Source: a virus
Length of the DNA stretch: 28,633 bases
Virus record (IMG/VR): IMGVR_UViG_3300006875_001953
Location: 1 to 28,633 of that record
Reading direction: 5' to 3' (one strand)
Shown here: positions 22,591-28,633 of the stretch, piece after piece
Numbering within the stretch: the stretch's first letter is position 1
Layout of the letters: every line of letters begins with the position of its first letter
The notes under the pieces: model-generated
Told to the model about the DNA's origin: nothing
The model's database searches: none
The model's input: the letters and a program-made list of their open reading frames with translations, nothing else
Translations under genes and position numbers: made by a program

Positions 22591-24285
22591 ATGTCAGCCA
22601 TTATCACATCAGACTTTCGCAATCTAAACGCGAAGAACTTCAAGAACAACATCACGTCCGACTCCGAGAACGTATATCTTTTCATCGGAAAGTCTGACAA
22701 GTGGTCAACATCGCTTACAGGCACAACTGATGTTGCGCCAAACAGTGGTAATCCAGTCGACTCACTTCTGACAACCCAGGATGCTGATCGTAATATGATT
22801 GCTTTGAAGAGCATCACAGGCACTGATGTTATCAACCTGATTCCTCGTTATAATTGGGTTTCAGGAACACGGTATTCCGCGTGGGACGATAATGATCCTA
22901 CTATCTTTGACCGCGGAAACGACAATCCTTTTTACGTACTAACTGATTCATTTACAGTATACAAGTGTCTTTACGCTCCGTATGGCCCTACTGGAGCTTT
23001 AATTACTTCTACAGTAAAGCCAACTCATAATCCAACTACTCCAGGAGGAGTGCTTACCGGAGACCCCGTCGAATACGCAGATGGTTATATCTGGAAGTAT
23101 ATGTATAAAGTTAGTGCTACAGAAGCAGCAAAGTTCTTGACAAACAATTATATTCCAATTAAAACAATTGTTGGAGGAAGTACGATTGTTTTAACTGGTA
23201 GCGGAACAGTTCCATCTGTAAACGATACTATTGTTGGTGCAACATCTGGTGCTACTGCAAAAGTATTTTCTGTCAATTCAAATACGCTAATAGTATATAA
23301 CGTAAGAGGTACTTTCACAGTCACTGAAGCAATTGTTGGAGCTGGCGGAAAAACAATTTCAAGCATTACACTCAATAATGCTACGACGGTGGGCGAATTT
23401 GGAACAATCGATACCGATGATACTGCACGTCTTGAGTTTCAAAATGCTGCAACCTCGACGATCAAGGGTAAGATCTATAGCATTGCAATTGATCCTGATG
23501 ATCCAACCGCAACGACACTTTCTTATGGTGGTAGCGGATATACTTCCGCTCCAACAGTAACAATTCTTGGTGATGGCTCCGGAGCACAAGCAACTGCAAC
23601 TGTTTCCGGTGGAAAGGTAGTAAGAATTGTTGTCACGAATCCAGGATCAAACTATAACGTTGCATATGTTACACTTAGCGGTGGTAATGGTGCCGGATGT
23701 GTTGCTCGCGCAGTATTATCGCCAAAAAATGGTCATGGCTCAGATCCTGCTGCTGAACTTGGTGGTTATTATATTGGTATTGCAGCAACGCTAACAGGCG
23801 AAGAAGGCGCGGGTGACTTTGCAGTTGATACACAATTCCGACAGGTAGGACTAATTAGAAAGCCAAAGGAACTTTCCGGCGGAAATTCTATTCCTGCAGT
23901 CGCGAGTACTTTATCAGCATTGACATATCTGACACTTAACAGCGGTTCAACTGGAACATTTAATGTTGGAGATTACATTACCAATGGTGCGCAAACGCCA
24001 GCAATTGGATTCATTGATTCTGTAACTACTTTATCAGGCGGTATAAAGAAATTAGGAATTCATCAAAATGATAAAACTGGTTATACAGCGTTTTTGACTG
24101 GTAATACTATTAATGCATATACTGGCGCCGCTCAAACTTCATCTGCTAGTGGAGTAATAAACACAATTACTGCATCGGAATATGTGCACTTTTCTGGAGA
24201 CATTGTATTTCTGGAAAATCGTACATCTGCAATTCAACGTACTGAATCTCAGATTGAAGACATTCGTATCATCGTTGAGTTCTAA
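22591..24285 (+). CDS. 8: Baseplate wedge protein gp8-like with a large insert
   Basis: gp8 forms a dimer in each wedge and contacts gp7 and gp10. The T4 outline is recognisable: IITSDFRNLNAKNF at the start, then YLFIGKSDKW, IALKSITGTDVINLIPRYNW (T4: PSMLDAVIPRRDW), YADGYIWKYMYKVS (T4: PGDGYVWEYLFEI), FRQVGLIRKPKEL (T4: FRQISIITNPLEA) and the C-terminus FSGDIVFLENRTSAIQRTESQIEDIRIIVEF (T4: GEMIYMENRPPIIMAMDQTEEINILFTF). It has 564 residues against 334; the extra part (about 190-400 and 430-535) is Gly/Thr-rich beta structure including SGYTSAPTVTI-type modules. Start ATG is 6 bases after gp7, without Shine-Dalgarno. Confidence 0.87.
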   Translation: MSAIITSDFRNLNAKNFKNNITSDSENVYLFIGKSDKWSTSLTGTTDVAPNSGNPVDSLLTTQDADRNMIALKSITGTDVINLIPRYNWVSGTRYSAWDDNDPTIFDRGNDNPFYVLTDSFTVYKCLYAPYGPTGALITSTVKPTHNPTTPGGVLTGDPVEYADGYIWKYMYKVSATEAAKFLTNNYIPIKTIVGGSTIVLTGSGTVPSVNDTIVGATSGATAKVFSVNSNTLIVYNVRGTFTVTEAIVGAGGKTISSITLNNATTVGEFGTIDTDDTARLEFQNAATSTIKGKIYSIAIDPDDPTATTLSYGGSGYTSAPTVTILGDGSGAQATATVSGGKVVRIVVTNPGSNYNVAYVTLSGGNGAGCVARAVLSPKNGHGSDPAAELGGYYIGIAATLTGEEGAGDFAVDTQFRQVGLIRKPKELSGGNSIPAVASTLSALTYLTLNSGSTGTFNVGDYITNGAQTPAIGFIDSVTTLSGGIKKLGIHQNDKTGYTAFLTGNTINAYTGAAQTSSASGVINTITASEYVHFSGDIVFLENRTSAIQRTESQIEDIRIIVEF

Positions 24286-24305
24286 GATATCTTATACTTT
24301 CTAAC

Positions 24306-27300
24306 ATGGCGATCACCTATTTCAACGAATCACCCTACTGGGACGACTTTAATAAAGATAAGAACTATCTGAGAGTTCTTTTCCGTCCTGGTTATTCGGT
24401 CCAGGCGCGTGAACTTACTCAGCTGCAAACCTCAATTCAGGCACAAATTGAGCGTTTCGGTAATCACTTCTTTAAGGACGGAACGAAGGTAATGGGTGGC
24501 TTAGCCACGATCAATAATAAGATTGCTTACGTTAAAGTAGAATCTTCAAGCCAATCTACCTCGTATGACAGCAATACTTATTCCGGAAACGAGAGCTTAT
24601 ATCTGGAAAAAGATGCAAATGGAAGCTATGTTTTAATTGGTGCAACTCTATTTGGAGTTACAAATGGACTTCATGCCAAGATTATCGATATTGTGCCTCC
24701 TGAAGGTGCAGAACCGCTAACACTTTACGTCGAGTATCTTAATTCTGGTGGAGCAAATACTACAAATGCCGGTCTAGTAAAGGCATTTGCTGCCCAAGAA
24801 TATATTTTGCTGCAAAAATATAATCCAGATACTGGAGCAGTAACACAGCGAATTGCATTTCGTGCAAAGCCACAAGAAAATGGAAATGTCAATCCTACGG
24901 GGTTTGGCACCCGTGTGTCAGTTGAAGAAGGCGTTTACTACCTCAACGGATGTTTTGTTCATACTCCAGCATCAAGTATCATCGCGTCTCGCTATCGTCA
25001 AAATCCATGGTGCAGAATTGTTTACCGTGTTGAGGAAAGAAAAGTCACTCCAGTTGATGATACCACACTGAATGATAATGCGCTAGGAACTCCAAACACT
25101 GGTGCGCCTGGTGCGCACCGTTATCAGATTCTGATGAATCTGGATGTAGAAAATTGGAATCCAGCTCAGTACGATGATACGCTCGATAATTTCATCCTAG
25201 TGATGACTATCGAGGATGGAAAAGTAAAGAAACTAAATCGCACAGAATACACTGAGATCATGAAGACCATGGCTCAGCGTACCTATGAGGAATCTGGTAA
25301 TTACGTCGTAAATCCATTTAAGATTGATGTCCGCGAGTATCTGAATACTTACACCAATGGCGGCTTATATACTGCGAATCAGATTCAGAATGCCGTCGCT
25401 GGTATCAATACCGCTAATCAGGCAGCAACTTATGCATCAAATAAGCTTGCCGCGGGGCTAGAACCTTCTGTTGCATACATCAATGGATTCCGCGTAGAAT
25501 TGCAATCTACTGCTTATGCAATCCTGAAGAAATCGCGCAGCTTTAAGAGTCTTACTAATGCAGTAATCGATGCTGGTTATGGTAATTACCTTACTGTTTA
25601 TAACGTAACTGGTCTTCCAGATATTACCAATTTTAGTTATGTTAATTTGAAGGATGCTATTACGGGTGGCGGCAATATCATTGGTACTGCGCGTGTTCGC
25701 TCAATGGAGCGTATTTCTGGTAGTAACTTTAAGTTGTATATTTTTGACGTTACTCTGAATTCTGGTAAGTCAATGGCACAAGTTAGAAGTGTCACAAGTG
25801 CTACTGTAACATTTACTGCAGATACGTATGTTATCGGAACAGGCGGATCACAAGTTGCTGGAGCTGAGGTGCAAGATGCATCATCTGTTTCGCTGCTTTA
25901 TAAGCTACCATATGATGTTATCAAGTCGACAGCAGATCTGACTTATACAGTTCGTCAATCATTCTCTGGCACCATCACTGATGGCGGCGGAGGAAATGAT
26001 ACAATTGTTTTAAATCCTACTGTTGATAATCAGTACTTTATTTCGGAAGCTGCTTCAGATTATATTGTAGCAAAGAGTGATGGAACTATTATTGTTCCAA
26101 CATCTGTCGATGTCGAAAGCGTAAGTGGGCAAAACTATAATAAAGTAACGCTTTATTTTTCTTCTGCTACTGTTGCGTCAAATACATCTGTGACAGTAAT
26201 TGCGTCAACGCAGCGCTCGCTTTCGCCAAAGACGAAGACACTGGCGATCAATCAAACACTACCAATTACAAGTCCAAATACTGTTGCTAGCGCTAGCACA
26301 TATGATAGCTTAAATACTGTTGATGTTATTCGCATCAAGGCAATTCATATGTCTGCTGATTTTAGTACAGCTGCTACTACATCCGATCCTGATATTTCCG
26401 ATCGTTATGTTCTTGATACTGGTCAGCGCGACACATACTACGATTACAGCACTCTGCAACTTAAGGCAGGCGTAAATCCACCTACTGGTAGATTACTTGT
26501 CGTATTTGACAAGTATACGCATGGAAATGGTGATTACTTTGCAGTTTCTTCATACACAAATTATGAGGATATTCCAACATTTACTTCATCGCGCGGCACA
26601 GTAGCTTTAAGAGATTGCCTAGATTTTCGTCCTGCAGTAACAGCGTTTTCATCAACGAAAATGTCTGCGCCTCGTCCAAATATTACTACCGATATGGAGT
26701 ATTATCTTGGACGAGTGGACAAGCTGTGCCTAGATCAGTACGGAAATGTTAAGATCAAAGAAGGTGTACCATCATTAAATCCAGTTGCTCCTCCTGATAT
26801 TCAGGATGCGCTGACGATGTATATCCTAACGATTGCTCCATACACCTTTAGCACGCAAGACGTAAAGGCAAAGAGTTTAGATCATCGGCGCTATACGATG
26901 CGCGATATTGGTCGTATTGAAAAGCGCGTGCAGAAGCTTGAGTATTATACTGCACTTTCACTACTAGAAAAAGAAACAGCAAATAAGCAAATCCTGGATG
27001 CTGATGGCGTAGATCGTTACAAGAACGGATTCGTTGTTGACAGTTTTACCTCGCACGGAATTGGCGCCGTAGCACATCCAGATTACAGCGTGGCCGTTGA
27101 TAAAGTCAACGGATTGATTCGTCCTCTATTTTACGAGGAGTCTGTCAATCTACGTCTGAATACTGCTCTTTCGCAAAATTACCGTCAAAGCGGTCCATTA
27201 GTTACTTTAGATTATTATTCTGCTCCTGTCATTACTCAGCCATTTGCCTCTTATGAGCAGGACGTAAATCCATTTGCGGTAAATACTTGGACTGGTAAAA

Positions 27301-28633
27301 TTAAGCTATATCCTGGTACAGACGAATGGAATGAAAATCACATCGCTCCAGACGTCAAGATCGATGCCGCCAATGGCGCATACGATTCACTCAAGTTCTT
27401 CAGCACTCCAGAACTTGCTACGGGTACGCTATGGAATTACTGGGAAACCAATTGGTACGGTACTGACCGCAACAACGGAACAGATACAGAAAATCTATCA
27501 GTTGGGCCATCAGGAATTGATCCGGCATACAAAAATACTACTGCACAACTGACCTCCGGCACTAGCGTTGGTCTTGCTCCAGGAACAACTGAATCATACA
27601 ACGCAGATCGTGCTGTAGAAATTAACGTTGTTCCATACATTCGCTCACGCAAGATTTACTTCAAAGCTACAAACTTACGCCCAAATACTAAGTTTTATGC
27701 ATTCTTCGATGGCGCAAATGTCGGTAAGTATGTTCGCCAGGAGCACGTATTTCCAGCATATTTGCTAGCATACACGGGTACGAGTGATGCAATTGATCCA
27801 TCTTATATCAATCGTAATGATCCGACATTCTTCCAGGATTATATTAATTATACTCAGCATCCTATGGGATATACTGAGTTATTCTCGAATGAATATGGAG
27901 AAATTGCTGGATCATTTGTTATTCCGAATAACAGCCAGATTAAATTCCGCGCCGGCCGCCGCTTATTTACTTTAGTAGATATCGGAAATGGTGACAAGCG
28001 TTTAGCATCATCTTATGCCGATGTTGCATATGATGCGCGTGGTCAATTCACTCCAACACTTCGTCCAGTCGAGCCTTCATATGAAGATGCTCCAGTTGAT
28101 ATTCGTCAGGATGACCAGCCTATTGTTGCTCCACCTCCTGCTCCTCCGCAGCCTATTGGAAAACTGGTCGAAATTGATACAGATACAAATACGATAACAC
28201 CAGTTGCTCCGCCTCCAACTGCTGTAGAAGTAATTGATGTTATTCCAACTACATTGGTAAATCCTACTACAGTACCGCCAAATGAAGTAATTATTTGCCC
28301 TCCTTCGAAATGGAATGACACAATTGAAACTAAGGGATCAACTATTACTCCGCCGAACGGCCCAACAACGACACCTGAACCGCCATGGCAGCCAACGAAC
28401 ATCACGGTTACTGTTCCGCCTGAAGAAGCAAGAAAAGGATGGTATCCTATCGAGGCATATCCTCCTTATACAAATAGATCGCCATATCTCGTATGGGATT
28501 ATCCTCCACAACCAAGGCCTGTTGAAGAAGTGCACGAAGAGGCAGTAAAGAAAGGCTGGTATCCATCAGAAGCTTATGGTCAAGCACCTGGAGGTTTAGT
28601 ATACGGATATCCTCCTTCACCAAATCAATTCTT
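24306..28633 (+). CDS. Large DUF4815-like baseplate/tail structural protein (3' partial)
   Basis: The frame opens at ATG 24306 (MAITYFNESPYWDDF) and stays open to the window end, at least 1442 residues. The N-terminus (DKNYLRVLFRPGYSVQARELTQLQTSIQAQI, then FGNHFFKDG) is the DUF4815 signature. Later, LRDCLDFRPAV (about 767-777) and YTMRDIGRIEKRVQKLEYYTALSLLE (about 863-888) are the long-protein hallmarks known from cyanophage-type structural proteins. Near the C-terminus, FYAFFDGANVGKYV and GEIAGSFVIPNNSQIKFRAGRRLF precede a Pro/Thr-rich region with KGWYP repeats. It probably belongs to the outer baseplate or fibre network, in the place T4 has gp9-gp10. The exact role is inferred from position, and the end is not seen. 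Confidence 0.8.
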   Translation, partial: MAITYFNESPYWDDFNKDKNYLRVLFRPGYSVQARELTQLQTSIQAQIERFGNHFFKDGTKVMGGLATINNKIAYVKVESSSQSTSYDSNTYSGNESLYLEKDANGSYVLIGATLFGVTNGLHAKIIDIVPPEGAEPLTLYVEYLNSGGANTTNAGLVKAFAAQEYILLQKYNPDTGAVTQRIAFRAKPQENGNVNPTGFGTRVSVEEGVYYLNGCFVHTPASSIIASRYRQNPWCRIVYRVEERKVTPVDDTTLNDNALGTPNTGAPGAHRYQILMNLDVENWNPAQYDDTLDNFILVMTIEDGKVKKLNRTEYTEIMKTMAQRTYEESGNYVVNPFKIDVREYLNTYTNGGLYTANQIQNAVAGINTANQAATYASNKLAAGLEPSVAYINGFRVELQSTAYAILKKSRSFKSLTNAVIDAGYGNYLTVYNVTGLPDITNFSYVNLKDAITGGGNIIGTARVRSMERISGSNFKLYIFDVTLNSGKSMAQVRSVTSATVTFTADTYVIGTGGSQVAGAEVQDASSVSLLYKLPYDVIKSTADLTYTVRQSFSGTITDGGGGNDTIVLNPTVDNQYFISEAASDYIVAKSDGTIIVPTSVDVESVSGQNYNKVTLYFSSATVASNTSVTVIASTQRSLSPKTKTLAINQTLPITSPNTVASASTYDSLNTVDVIRIKAIHMSADFSTAATTSDPDISDRYVLDTGQRDTYYDYSTLQLKAGVNPPTGRLLVVFDKYTHGNGDYFAVSSYTNYEDIPTFTSSRGTVALRDCLDFRPAVTAFSSTKMSAPRPNITTDMEYYLGRVDKLCLDQYGNVKIKEGVPSLNPVAPPDIQDALTMYILTIAPYTFSTQDVKAKSLDHRRYTMRDIGRIEKRVQKLEYYTALSLLEKETANKQILDADGVDRYKNGFVVDSFTSHGIGAVAHPDYSVAVDKVNGLIRPLFYEESVNLRLNTALSQNYRQSGPLVTLDYYSAPVITQPFASYEQDVNPFAVNTWTGKIKLYPGTDEWNENHIAPDVKIDAANGAYDSLKFFSTPELATGTLWNYWETNWYGTDRNNGTDTENLSVGPSGIDPAYKNTTAQLTSGTSVGLAPGTTESYNADRAVEINVVPYIRSRKIYFKATNLRPNTKFYAFFDGANVGKYVRQEHVFPAYLLAYTGTSDAIDPSYINRNDPTFFQDYINYTQHPMGYTELFSNEYGEIAGSFVIPNNSQIKFRAGRRLFTLVDIGNGDKRLASSYADVAYDARGQFTPTLRPVEPSYEDAPVDIRQDDQPIVAPPPAPPQPIGKLVEIDTDTNTITPVAPPPTAVEVIDVIPTTLVNPTTVPPNEVIICPPSKWNDTIETKGSTITPPNGPTTTPEPPWQPTNITVTVPPEEARKGWYPIEAYPPYTNRSPYLVWDYPPQPRPVEEVHEEAVKKGWYPSEAYGQAPGGLVYGYPPSPNQF
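28422..28631 (+). repeat. Tandem KGWYP repeats in a Pro-rich C-terminal region
   Basis: Two units start at 28422 and 28536, each with EEA-x-KGWYP-x-EAY followed 12-20 residues later by YPP-x-P. The first unit is 38 residues; the second runs to the window edge, so more copies may follow. The preceding stretch is rich in Pro, Val and Thr. Confidence 0.6.

Overview
The window is part of a T4-superfamily myovirus (contractile-tailed phage) genome. The diagnostic proteins are a gp32 ssDNA-binding protein, gp59 helicase loader, gp33-like late coactivator, gp4 head-completion nuclease, and baseplate proteins of the gp5, gp6, gp7, gp8, gp25, gp26, gp27, gp48/54 and gp53 families. Copies of the T4-type late promoter word TATAAATA fit this. 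The host cannot be read from the sequence. The proteins resemble the branch of T4-like phages that infects cyanobacteria and alphaproteobacteria (rhizobial phages) more than coliphage T4. That is a judgement from remembered family patterns, not a search.

Layout. (1) 1-3160, plus strand: the 3' part of a membrane class III nucleotide cyclase with CHASE2-type remnants, then a run of small genes. Four of these (starts at 1276, 1594, 1912 and 2307) carry the same promoter module, with the -10 box only 6-7 bases from the ATG, so leaderless mRNAs are predicted. One of the four encodes a secreted lytic-transglycosylase-like endolysin. (2) 3161-3348: a gene-free stretch holding a 20-bp inverted repeat around a 97-base interior, possibly a structured RNA. 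(3) 3349-7155, plus strand: a WYL_2/DUF2693-like protein, a conserved unknown protein, a gp33-like protein, two small proteins, gp59 and gp32, closed by a rho-independent terminator. This keeps the T4 order 33-59-32. (4) 12413-7213, minus strand: gp4, an unknown protein, a gp19-like tube protein, gp26, a gp51-like extension with no start codon of its own, the tape measure and a staphylococcal-type nuclease. (5) 12450-28633, plus strand: gp48/54, gp53, gp27, gp5 spike, an unknown protein, gp25, gp6, gp7, gp8 and a long DUF4815-like protein that runs off the window.

How it fits together. Regions 1 and 3 look like early/middle functions: host take-over, replication and switching on of late transcription. 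Regions 4 and 5 are late tail and baseplate genes that diverge from a palindromic pair of late promoters at 12411-12452. The gp33-like product is the expected partner of those promoters. The most notable observation is an in-phase TTTTTTC heptamer at the end of gp26, from which a -1 shift leads into the gp51-like frame just before the tape measure gene. This is the architecture of the G/GT tail-assembly chaperones of other tailed phages. A phage-borne membrane cyclase and the family of leaderless promoters are the other main points of interest.
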